A program made the position numbers and the translations under genes. A DNA stretch of 64,000 nt from JAEUMD01 sp050246945 (GTDB lineage Bacteria; Pseudomonadota; Alphaproteobacteria; Rhizobiales; Hyphomicrobiaceae): the NCBI GenBank assembly GCA_050246945.1, contig JBFWVC010000020.1, positions 1 through 64,000 of the forward strand, given 5' to 3'. Below, piece after piece: positions 16,689-24,641 of the stretch. The stretch's first letter is position 1. Each line of letters begins with the position of its first letter. The notes beneath the pieces are model-generated. The model had not been told where the DNA came from, made no database searches, and saw nothing but the letters and a program-made list of their open reading frames with translations.

Positions 16689-17012
16689 ATGAGCAGAATT
16701 CTCGCCTCAACGGGAGTCGCGGTGCTGCTTGCCTTTGCCGCTGCCCCGGACGCCTCGGCAACGCCGCAGGGGGCACCCCAATCGTTGATCGGAGAGGTTG
16801 TCCAATCGTCAGTCCTACAACAGGTGCACGGATGCCACGACGACTTGCGGCGCGACGATTGGGGCAGGCACCGGCACGTCGGTCGGCATTGCCGCCGCAT
16901 CGAGCATGGACACCGCCACCGCGGAAAACGCTACTGGCATCGCGGAGCACGCTGCGACACCTATTGCGTAGGTGTCGGCCCCTTGCGGGTATGTGATCGC
17001 AACTGCGATTAA
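16689..17012 (+). CDS. Small secreted His/Arg-rich protein of unknown function
   Basis: 107 aa with an AAGGAG ribosome site. Residues 1-25 (ending ASATPQ) are a signal peptide. The mature 80-odd residues hold about a dozen His and many Arg, grouped as DWGRHRHVGRHCRRIEHGHR, and end with Cys in RCDTYCVGVGPLRVCDRNCD. His clusters plus six Cys suggest metal binding or a disulfide-bonded periplasmic protein; this is inference. It stands alone between fabI and murI. Small His/Arg-rich secreted proteins of this kind are common and mostly uncharacterised in Hyphomicrobiales. Confidence 0.65.
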   Translation: MSRILASTGVAVLLAFAAAPDASATPQGAPQSLIGEVVQSSVLQQVHGCHDDLRRDDWGRHRHVGRHCRRIEHGHRHRGKRYWHRGARCDTYCVGVGPLRVCDRNCD

Positions 17013-17169
17013 GGGCAGTATGCGGTCGACAGGCTGCGACCGGACGACACGCCAGCGCCATCGTGGCCTGATGGTTGACCTTTCCCGGCCACGGTGGCGC
17101 CCATTTGCGGATGAAGGTTTCGCGTTTGGCTCTTGACGGAAAGTCGCCGCCAGAGCAAGAGACGCGCGC

Positions 17170-18018
17170 ATGATCGGGATTTTCGATTCAGGGCTGGGGG
17201 GACTGACGGTGCTTCGCGCGCTGGTTTCCCGCTTTCCGAATACCGAATTCGTCTATCTGGGGGATCACGCGAACGTCCCCTATGGAAACCGGACATCAGA
17301 CGACGTCGTGGAGCTGACCCGGCGCGGTGTGGAAGCGCTCTTTGCCCGCGGAGCCCAGCTCGTACTGCTCGGCTGCAATACGGCCACCGCAGTGGCCGCA
17401 CGGCGATTGCAGCGCGTGTGGTTGCCGGGTGCAAACTGGCCTGGACACAATGTGCTCGGCATCGTCGCGCCGACGGTGGAAGCTGCCACTCAAACTCCGT
17501 GGGCGGTCACAACTCCGCAATACCCGCAGAAATATACGACGGACATCATCGCCGTGTTCGGCACGACGCGCACCGTCACGTCCGGCGTCTACCCCGAAGA
17601 GATCCGCAAGCGCTGCCCGCGCATGCGTGTGTTCCAACAGGTTGCGGCAAACCTTGCAGGCGCCATCGAGGACGAGGCGCCTGAAGCGGAACTCGACGGT
17701 CTGGTCGCAGAAGCCGTGGCAAGTCTGAAATTGCAGACGGGCGGCGTGGAGCCACATCGCGTCATCCTCGGCTGCACACATTTCCCCCTGGTCGAGCATC
17801 TGTTTCGTGCGCACCTAGGGCCGTCGGTGCGGATCCTTTCGCAGCCCGAAGTCGTCGCGGACAGCCTCGAGTACTATCTGGAGCGGCGACCTCATTTCGC
17901 GGACTGTGCAACAGCCGGCGGGCTGCAGCTTCTCACGACAGGGGCCGCCGACGAGATCAGCGCACGTGCCCGGGTCTTCTGGCCGGACGCACCGGGTTTC
18001 GTGGACGCGAAGACTTGA
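17170..18018 (+). CDS. murI: Glutamate racemase
   Basis: Interconverts L- and D-glutamate, providing D-Glu for peptidoglycan. The 282-aa protein begins MIGIFDSGLGGLTVLRAL with the conserved Asp, has the first catalytic Cys69 in LLGCNTATAVAARRL and the second in LGCTHFPLV near residue 200. DHANVPYGNR is the substrate-loop signature. The ribosome site is weak (AAGAGA). It appears monocistronic, 157 bp after the small His-rich gene and before the copper ATPase. Confidence 0.93.
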   Translation: MIGIFDSGLGGLTVLRALVSRFPNTEFVYLGDHANVPYGNRTSDDVVELTRRGVEALFARGAQLVLLGCNTATAVAARRLQRVWLPGANWPGHNVLGIVAPTVEAATQTPWAVTTPQYPQKYTTDIIAVFGTTRTVTSGVYPEEIRKRCPRMRVFQQVAANLAGAIEDEAPEAELDGLVAEAVASLKLQTGGVEPHRVILGCTHFPLVEHLFRAHLGPSVRILSQPEVVADSLEYYLERRPHFADCATAGGLQLLTTGAADEISARARVFWPDAPGFVDAKT

Positions 18019-18187
18019 TCGGGCGCGAGCTGGGCCGACGCGCCAGTTGCCCTGCCGGATGCTGCCGCGTCACCGCGCCCGTGGCTTAGGGTGTGTCAAA
18101 TCAAGGCCTGATCCCATATGAAGGGTACGGTGCTCGCCATATGCTATGGCAGGTGTCGTGGTCTGCCGGCCTCATGACGGAGTAGCC

Positions 18188-20659
18188 ATGCGCTCTGACA
18201 AGCCGCTGTTTCCCTCACAGCCAACCCGCATTGGACCGGTGCGTGAGCCTGTCGCGGCCACCTCGTCATGTTGCGGTGGCGCGCACGAGGCAGACGTCCA
18301 CATGCCGGGGCCGCCCGCAGCCGGTAAAGCCATCGATCCGGTCTGCGGCATGAGCGTCACCATTGCGACGGCCAAGCACACCTACCACTACGACGGAGCG
18401 ACCTATTACTTCTGCAACCCCAGGTGCAAAGAGAAGTTCGCGGCCGAGTCCGCTCGCTACCTCGACGCTGAACTCAAGAAGGCCGCCGCAGAAAGGGAAG
18501 CGGCGGCGGCCGCTCCGGGCACGATGTGGACGTGCCCGATGGATCCAGAGATCGTGCAGGACCATCCCGGCGTCTGTCCTATCTGCGGCATGGCGCTCGA
18601 ACCGATGGGCGTGCCGCCGGCCGATGCGGGACCCAATCCCGAACTTGTCGATTTCACCAAGCGGCTCACGATCGCGCTGCCGTTGACGATACCCCTGGTC
18701 ATTGTCGCCATGGGGGGCCACCTGGGCCTGCCCGTTGCCGATTGGATCGGGGCACGTAACGCGCAGTTCGTGGAGCTGCTGCTTGCGGCTCCCGTCGTGC
18801 TCCACTCCGGCCGACCTTTCCTGGAGCGCGGGGTCGCCTCCATCCGCAACCGATCGCCCAACATGTGGACGCTGATATCGATAGGTGTCGCGGCAGCTTT
18901 CCTTTTCTCGGTCGCGGCGACGTTCGCGCCCGGGCTGTTCCCCGCAGAACTGCGCATGGGCCACGGCGGCACGGTCGGTGTCTACTACGAGGCAGCTGCC
19001 GTGATCATCGTCCTCGTGCTGGTAGGACAGATCCTCGAATTGAGGGCCCGCGACAAGACAGGGGACGCGATCCGGGCCTTGATCAACCTTGCACCGAAGA
19101 CCGCTCGCCGTGTCGGTCCGGACGGCACGGAAGAGGATGTTCCGCTCGACGACATCAAAGTCGGCGAGCGCTTGCGGGTGCGCCCAGGCGAAGCCATTCC
19201 AGTCGATGGAGCAATCATCGAAGGCCGCTCCGCGGTGGATGAAACATTGCTGACAGGCGAGCCGATGCCGGTCGAGAAAGCGAAGGACGACACGGTGACA
19301 GGAGGCACCATAAACCGCTCGGGTACGTTCGTCATGCGGGCGGATAAAGTCGGATCCGAGACGACGCTCGCCAAGATCGTACAGCTGGTGGCGACGGCGC
19401 AGCGCAGCAGGGCACCGATACAATCGGTCGCCGACCGCATCGCGCGCTACTTCGTGCCGGCGGTGGTGGCGATCGCCATCGTCGCGTTCATTTCGTGGCT
19501 GGTCTGGGGGCCAGATCCCGCACTCGCCTATGCGATCGTCGCGGCGGTGTCGGTGCTCATCATCGCGTGTCCATGCGCGCTCGGCTTGGCAACACCGATG
19601 TCGATCATGGTGGCGACGGGGCGCGGCGCGCGCGAGGGCGTGCTTATCCGAGACGCAGCCGCGCTCGAAGCCCTGGCCGGCGTCGACACGATCGTGCTCG
19701 ACAAGACAGGAACGCTGACCGTGGGCAAGCCGCGCCTCACCGACGTGCTGCCGGCGGAGGGCAAGACGCGCGCGGACCTGCTCAAGGCCGCTGCAAGCCT
19801 TGAGGTGGGCAGCGAGCATCCGATTGCCATGGCAATACTCGCGGGTGCCAGGGTCGAAGGAATTTCCCTTTCACCACCTGAGGGCTTCGAGGCGATCGCG
19901 GGGCTTGGCATCAAGGGCTTCGTGGAGGGACGCGAGGTTGCCGTCGGAAGCGTGGCGCTGATGCGCCGGCTCGGATACGCAAACCGGTTCGGACAGGAGA
20001 CCTTCTCGCAGATCGACCGCGAGATGAAGCGTCTCAGCGGCACGGCGAAGACCGCTCTTGTCGTTGCACTCGATGGCGCCTACAGCGGGCTCCTGGTCAT
20101 TGCCGACACCATCAAGGATACGGCGGCGGGAGCGCTGGGCGAGCTTCGCTCGCAAGGCATCCGCATCGTGATGGCGACGGGCGATAATGCACTGACCGCC
20201 AGGACGGTCGCGAAGGAGCTCGGCATCGACGAAGTGCATGCGGAGGTTCTGCCTGAGGACAAGGCGCGCCTCATATCCGAACTCAAAACGCGCGGCCGGA
20301 CAGTGGCATTCGCCGGGGACGGAATCAACGATGCGCCGGCGCTCGCCACCGCAGATGTCGGGATCGCCATGGGCACGGGCGCCGATGTAGCAATCGAAAG
20401 TGCCGGCATCACACTGCCGAAGGGCGACATTTCGGGCATAGTGCGCGCGCACGGGCTGGCTCGGGCCACACTCGCCAACATCCGGCAGAACCTCGGATTC
20501 GCATTCGGCTACAACGCGATCGGAGTCCCGGTTGCGGCGGGCATCCTGTATCCAATCACGGGAACACTCCTGTCTCCCATTGTCGCAGCGGTGGCGATGA
20601 GTCTGTCCTCGGTCAGCGTAATCGGGAATGCCTTGCGATTGGGCAGGAAGAATATCTAA
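18188..20659 (+). CDS. copA: Cu(I)-exporting P1B-type ATPase with YHS and heavy-metal-binding N-domains
   Basis: Inner-membrane copper(I) efflux pump of 823 aa from the ATG at 18188 (GGAG eight bases upstream). In place of classical CxxC HMA domains, the N-terminus has a CC pair (28-29), a YHS domain (about 48-92, IDPVCGMSV ... YYFCNPRCKEKF) and a zinc-ribbon-like heavy-metal-binding domain (about 113-140, WTCPMDPEI ... GVCPICGMALEP). Then come eight membrane helices, the CPC metal site in IIACPCALGLATP, phosphorylation loop DKTGTLT, and GDGINDAPAL. YN and M-x-x-SS in the last helices mark the Cu(I) subgroup. No cueR or chaperone gene is adjacent. Confidence 0.93.
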   Translation: MRSDKPLFPSQPTRIGPVREPVAATSSCCGGAHEADVHMPGPPAAGKAIDPVCGMSVTIATAKHTYHYDGATYYFCNPRCKEKFAAESARYLDAELKKAAAEREAAAAAPGTMWTCPMDPEIVQDHPGVCPICGMALEPMGVPPADAGPNPELVDFTKRLTIALPLTIPLVIVAMGGHLGLPVADWIGARNAQFVELLLAAPVVLHSGRPFLERGVASIRNRSPNMWTLISIGVAAAFLFSVAATFAPGLFPAELRMGHGGTVGVYYEAAAVIIVLVLVGQILELRARDKTGDAIRALINLAPKTARRVGPDGTEEDVPLDDIKVGERLRVRPGEAIPVDGAIIEGRSAVDETLLTGEPMPVEKAKDDTVTGGTINRSGTFVMRADKVGSETTLAKIVQLVATAQRSRAPIQSVADRIARYFVPAVVAIAIVAFISWLVWGPDPALAYAIVAAVSVLIIACPCALGLATPMSIMVATGRGAREGVLIRDAAALEALAGVDTIVLDKTGTLTVGKPRLTDVLPAEGKTRADLLKAAASLEVGSEHPIAMAILAGARVEGISLSPPEGFEAIAGLGIKGFVEGREVAVGSVALMRRLGYANRFGQETFSQIDREMKRLSGTAKTALVVALDGAYSGLLVIADTIKDTAAGALGELRSQGIRIVMATGDNALTARTVAKELGIDEVHAEVLPEDKARLISELKTRGRTVAFAGDGINDAPALATADVGIAMGTGADVAIESAGITLPKGDISGIVRAHGLARATLANIRQNLGFAFGYNAIGVPVAAGILYPITGTLLSPIVAAVAMSLSSVSVIGNALRLGRKNI

Positions 20660-21074
20660 GTATTCATCCATAGAATTCTCCACACCTCCAACTATCCCAC
20701 CATGCGTCGTGTAATTCCTTCTTGTAATATTATTTTGATTTCAAATCGTTCAATTCCTGAAGTAATAATGGCGTCTGCAACGCATAAATACATGCGCTTT
20801 TATTTGTTTTTCTCTCTTCTGTCGATATTCGACTCGTCCATTCGAATTCTTTCGCCTACCGATGTCAGATTTTATTTGAGCTAGACATTTCCTGATCATC
20901 GCCTTTAGAGTTCGCGGGCTTTGGAACGGCGTGAGACTGCGCCGCCAATTTTCTCCGAGATCGGCGGATGGTCGTCGCGCGGGCTTGGTGCGTGCACGTG
21001 CCGCCGCAGCATGCCGCCTCGGAGCGCGGCGCCCGTCGGGCACCGACCTTCATGGCGAAGACAGAGGCTTTCAG
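20660..21074. other. AT-rich intergenic region before the betaine genes
   Basis: 415 bp with no supportable gene. Bases about 20660-20885 are far richer in A/T than anything else in the window, with runs such as TAATATTATTTTGATTTC; after that, composition returns to normal. One possible promoter pair is TTCAAA (about 20741) and TAATAA 17 bp on, but it is weak. It probably carries the control region of the glycine methyltransferase gene. Short reading frames here have no ribosome site. Confidence 0.5.
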
Positions 21075-21902
21075 ATGTCGGCAGTAGAAAAACTCCCCCA
21101 CCTCAATTTCGATGCGCAAGATTTCGGCGCCAATCCCCTGGCCCGGCGCAAGACGGACAACTACCAGAAGGAGTACGTGCAGAGTTTCGTGGAGAAATGG
21201 GACAGCCTGATCGACTGGAACGCACGCGCCCAAAGCGAAGGGCAGTTCTTCATCGACATGCTCCGGGCGCGGGGGAAAACCAAGGTGCTCGATGTTGCCA
21301 CAGGCACTGGCTTTCATTCCGTGCAACTCCTCAAGGCCGGGTTCGACGTGACCAGCGCCGACGGCAATGCGGAGATGCTCGGCAAAGCGTTCGAGAATGC
21401 GCGCGACCACGGTTTCGTTCTCAGGACCGTGCACGCGGACTGGCGCTGGCTCAACCGGGACATCCACGGCAAATATGACGCCATCATCTGCCTGGGCAAT
21501 TCATTCACGCATTTGTTCCAGGAGCGCGACCGGCGCAAGGCGCTTGCGGAGTTCCATTCGGCGCTGAAGCACGATGGCATCCTGATACTCGACCAGCGGA
21601 ACTATGATGCCATCCTCGATGTCGGCTTCGATTCGCAGCACAAGTTCTACTACTGCGGCGAAGACGTCGTCGCCGAACCCGAGCACATCGACGACGGGCT
21701 TGCGCGGTTCCGCTACTCCTTTCCCGACGGATCGATTTTCAACCTCAACATGTTTCCCCTGCGCAGAGCCGATGCGCGCCGGCTGATGAAGGAGGTCGGT
21801 TTCCAGCGCATCAAGACCTATGGCGATTTCCTGGAAACCTATGAGGAGCACGATCCGGACTTTTTGATTCACGTAGCCGAGAAGACCTATGTCGCAGAGT
21901 AA
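21075..21902 (+). CDS. gsmT: Glycine/sarcosine N-methyltransferase
   Basis: SAM-dependent enzyme for the first two steps of betaine synthesis from glycine (glycine to sarcosine to dimethylglycine). 275 aa from the ATG at 21075 with GAGG upstream, matching the 265-280 aa of halophile GSMTs. The SAM-binding motif I is VLDVATGTGFH (71-81). Family-specific segments include KTDNYQKEYVQSFVEKWDSLIDW (split as two blocks about 27-48), SADGNAEML (94-102) and ILDQRNYDAILD. The stop overlaps the next gene by 14 bp. The AT-rich leader suggests regulated, perhaps osmotic, expression; that is inference. Confidence 0.9.
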   Translation: MSAVEKLPHLNFDAQDFGANPLARRKTDNYQKEYVQSFVEKWDSLIDWNARAQSEGQFFIDMLRARGKTKVLDVATGTGFHSVQLLKAGFDVTSADGNAEMLGKAFENARDHGFVLRTVHADWRWLNRDIHGKYDAIICLGNSFTHLFQERDRRKALAEFHSALKHDGILILDQRNYDAILDVGFDSQHKFYYCGEDVVAEPEHIDDGLARFRYSFPDGSIFNLNMFPLRRADARRLMKEVGFQRIKTYGDFLETYEEHDPDFLIHVAEKTYVAE

Positions 21903-22734
21903 TCCGAAGAATCCCGTCGCCCTCGCCGAAGCGTATTATGACAGCGACGACGCGGATGCGTTCTATCGCGAGATCTGGGGCGGAGAGGATATCCATATCG
22001 GCCTTTACGATCCGCCGGACCTCGACATCGCAACAGCCAGTCACGCGACTGTGGTCAAGCTCGCCAGACTGATCGACGGCCTTGGCGAAAAGACTCGGGT
22101 TCTCGATATCGGAGCGGGATATGGCGGCGCTGCACGCTATCTTGCCAGGACCTACGGATGCCACGTGACGTGCCTTAACCTGTCGGACGTGCAGAATGCC
22201 TACAACGAGAAGAAGAATCGCGAGCAGGGGCTCGGCTCGCTCGTGCGCGTTGTCCACGGTAACTTCGAGTCGCTGCCGTTCCAGCCGGGGACGTTCGACG
22301 TCGTGTGGTCGCAGGATGCCATCCTGCATTCGAGCAACCGGGCAAAGGTTCTGGCCGAAGTGGTGCGTGTACTCGCACCCGGTGGGCAATTCGTCTTTAC
22401 CGACCCGATGCAGGCCGACGATTGCCCGAAGGGAGTCCTGCAACCGATCCTCGACCGGATCCACCTCGCAAGCCTCGCTTCACCTGCCTTCTACCGCAGC
22501 GAACTCGAAAAGCTCGGCATGAAGGAGAAGAGTTTCGTTCCGCTGCTGCGGCATCTCGAACTGCATTACGCACGCGTGGGCGAAGAACTCGGCATAAGGC
22601 GCGCGGAGGTCGAGGCGCATGGCAGCGCGGAATACGTGGAGCGCATGTTGGCCGGCCTCAGGAACTGGGTGAGCGGCGCCAAGGCCAGGCATCTGATGTG
22701 GGGCATGTTCCACTTCGCCAAACTCAAAGGCTGA
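21889..22734 (+). CDS. sdmT: Sarcosine/dimethylglycine N-methyltransferase
   Basis: Second SAM methyltransferase of the glycine route, converting sarcosine and dimethylglycine to glycine betaine. 281 aa, close to known SDMTs (about 279). It opens with YYDSDDADAFYREIWGGEDI, typical of this family. Motif I VLDIGAGYGG is at 71-80, CLNLSDVQN at 95-103, and the substrate-pocket segment VWSQDAILHS follows. It overlaps gsmT by 14 bp, so both are translated from one message. Together they need three S-adenosylmethionine per betaine. Confidence 0.9.
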   Translation: MSQSNPKNPVALAEAYYDSDDADAFYREIWGGEDIHIGLYDPPDLDIATASHATVVKLARLIDGLGEKTRVLDIGAGYGGAARYLARTYGCHVTCLNLSDVQNAYNEKKNREQGLGSLVRVVHGNFESLPFQPGTFDVVWSQDAILHSSNRAKVLAEVVRVLAPGGQFVFTDPMQADDCPKGVLQPILDRIHLASLASPAFYRSELEKLGMKEKSFVPLLRHLELHYARVGEELGIRRAEVEAHGSAEYVERMLAGLRNWVSGAKARHLMWGMFHFAKLKG

Positions 22735-22798
22735 AGACGGTCAGGACCAGATTTTATGGCGTCGGGCCAATGTGCGCGGCTCAATCTCTCTGTTTGAG

Positions 22799-22819
22799 AG
22801 TTTCGATCACAGTTTCGAT
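22799..22819. promoter_or_regulatory. Paired direct repeat upstream of the BCCT gene
   Basis: AGTTTCGAT occurs at 22799-22807 and again at 22811-22819, a 12-bp period, in the 213-bp gap between sdmT and the BCCT gene. Could be a binding site; nothing further supports it. Confidence 0.25.
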
Positions 22820-22947
22820 GGAAGCGTGACTGCGTCCGCTTCAGCCGATCTGGTTCGAAGGCCGCGGACACCAGAATGCCGAGACATTGCCCCGGGGCTA
22901 CTCTGTCACCGACCCTCGGGCGCACGTTGATCGATAGGGAGCGGCGC

Positions 22948-24534
22948 GTGAGCGAAGCGGCAAGTACACGCCCAACCAATGAGATCCAGCGAAGCGATGC
23001 GCACGGCTACGTCGTCGGCCAGGACAACATCGAAGTTCTGGGCCTCGACATCCACAACCCCGTCTTCGTCATCTCAGCGCTGGTCGTCGTCGCCTTCGTG
23101 GCGCTGTCGCTCATCTTCCAGACGCAAGCGAAGGACTTCTTCCTGACACTGCGTCCCTGGCTCACGACGAACTTCGACTGGCTTTTCCTGCTAACGGGAA
23201 ACGTGATCGTCGCAACATGCCTGCTGGTGGCGCTTTCTCCGCTCGGCAAGGTGCGACTTGGCGGTCCCGAAGCACGTCCAGACTATTCCTATACCGGCTG
23301 GTTCTCGATGCTTTTTGCCGCGGGCATGGGCATCGGCCTCATGTTCTTCGGCGTTCTGGAACCGATCTATCATCTGCAATCGCCACCGCTCGGTATCGAC
23401 GCCAATGATATCGAGAGCGCGCGGCGAGTGGCGATGGCGGCGACCATCTTCCATTGGGGGCTGCACCCCTGGGCGATCTACGCGCTCGTTGGCATGTCAC
23501 TCGGACTGTTCGCATACAACCGGAACCTGCCATTGTCGATCAGGTCGGTGTTCTATCCATTGCTGGGCAGTCGAATCTTCGGCTGGCCTGGACACATCAT
23601 CGATACGCTTGCGGTATTCGCGACGCTGTTCGGGCTTGCCACGTCGCTCGGCTTCGGCGCATCGCAGGCAGGCGCAGGCCTCGATTACCTGTTCGGTATT
23701 CCAGCGACGCTTGGAAACAAGATCCTACTCATCATCGCGATCACCTCGATCGCCGTCGCTTCCGTCGTCTCCGGGCTCGACGCCGGCGTGAAGCGATTGA
23801 GCGAACTCAACATGGTGCTCGCTCTGGCGCTGCTGCTCTTCGTGATCCTGGCAGGCCCCACGCTCGTCATCGTCAAAACGGCGTCGCTTGCTGCGTTCGA
23901 CTACGTCGCATACCTTCCAGCCTTAAGCTCATGGTGGGACAGACCCAACCCGGCATTTCTTCACGACTGGACAAGCTTCTACTGGGCTTGGTGGATCTCG
24001 TGGTCGCCGTTCGTCGGCATGTTCATCGCCCGCATTTCTCGAGGGCGAACCGTGCGCGAATTTGTGATCGCCGCGTGCCTTGTGCCGCTCGCAGTCTCCA
24101 TCCTTTGGATGAGCGCGATGGGCGGGACAGCGATCCACCAGCTTGTCAACGACGGCTATCAAGCTGTGGCGGATAACGTCACAAACAATACGCCGGAGCT
24201 CGCGCTCTACAAGATGCTTGAACCGCTACCCTACGGACATTTCGCCTCATTTGTCGGGATCGTGCTCGTCATAGTGTTCTTCGTTACCTCGTCGGATTCC
24301 GGATCGCTCGTCGTCGACACGATCACGGCGGGAGGGAAGCTCGAGGCTCCGGTTGCGCAGCGCGTGTTCTGGGCGTCGTTCGAAGGGCTCGTGGCGATCG
24401 CGCTTCTGGTCGGCGGCGGGTTGCGGGCTCTGCGCGCCGCGTCCATATCGACAGGCCTGCCGTTCGCTCTCGTGCTGCTGTTGATGTGCGTAAGTCTGAT
24501 CGTCGGCCTGAGGCAGGAGCTGCGTCACAGGTAG
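22948..24534 (+). CDS. BCCT family betaine/choline transporter
   Basis: Twelve-helix inner-membrane carrier for trimethylammonium osmolytes such as glycine betaine. I chose the GTG at 22948 because GGGAG lies six bases upstream, giving 528 aa; an ATG at 22876 adds 24 residues without support. The family signature FYWAWWISWSPFVGMF followed by ISRGRTVREF is near residue 343. The helix-1' segment GMGIGLMFFGVLEPIYH carries the Gly-x-Gly and Glu-Pro typical of betaine carriers. The C-terminal tail after the last helix is very short (about 10 residues), so it lacks the long osmosensing tail of BetP. Position behind gsmT-sdmT supports uptake or recapture of betaine. Confidence 0.9.
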   Translation: MSEAASTRPTNEIQRSDAHGYVVGQDNIEVLGLDIHNPVFVISALVVVAFVALSLIFQTQAKDFFLTLRPWLTTNFDWLFLLTGNVIVATCLLVALSPLGKVRLGGPEARPDYSYTGWFSMLFAAGMGIGLMFFGVLEPIYHLQSPPLGIDANDIESARRVAMAATIFHWGLHPWAIYALVGMSLGLFAYNRNLPLSIRSVFYPLLGSRIFGWPGHIIDTLAVFATLFGLATSLGFGASQAGAGLDYLFGIPATLGNKILLIIAITSIAVASVVSGLDAGVKRLSELNMVLALALLLFVILAGPTLVIVKTASLAAFDYVAYLPALSSWWDRPNPAFLHDWTSFYWAWWISWSPFVGMFIARISRGRTVREFVIAACLVPLAVSILWMSAMGGTAIHQLVNDGYQAVADNVTNNTPELALYKMLEPLPYGHFASFVGIVLVIVFFVTSSDSGSLVVDTITAGGKLEAPVAQRVFWASFEGLVAIALLVGGGLRALRAASISTGLPFALVLLLMCVSLIVGLRQELRHR

Positions 24535-24587
24535 ACATGGGCCGCAAGACCGCCAACGTAGAATAAGGCCCAAGCCTGACATGCAAA

Positions 24588-24614
24588 CGCCGCCGGAGGC
24601 AGGCTCCGGCGGCG
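24588..24614. terminator. Bidirectional terminator between BCCT gene and pnp
   Basis: A perfect 11-base stem, CGCCGCCGGAG (24588-24598) with CTCCGGCGGCG (24604-24614), and a five-base loop sit between the convergent BCCT and pnp genes. Short T stretches flank it (CTTCT on plus, GTTTGC on minus), so it can serve both. Confidence 0.75.
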
Positions 24615-24641
24615 CTTCTATGTCGGTGTCGTTTGACCAGA

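Noticed and set aside
18266..19819. 517-codon minus-strand frame inside copA
   Set aside because: Antisense shadow of the copper ATPase; His/Arg-rich sequence with no domain.
20702..20884. 60-codon frame in the AT-rich block before gsmT
   Set aside because: No ribosome site, and its composition follows the AT-rich DNA rather than protein-like usage.
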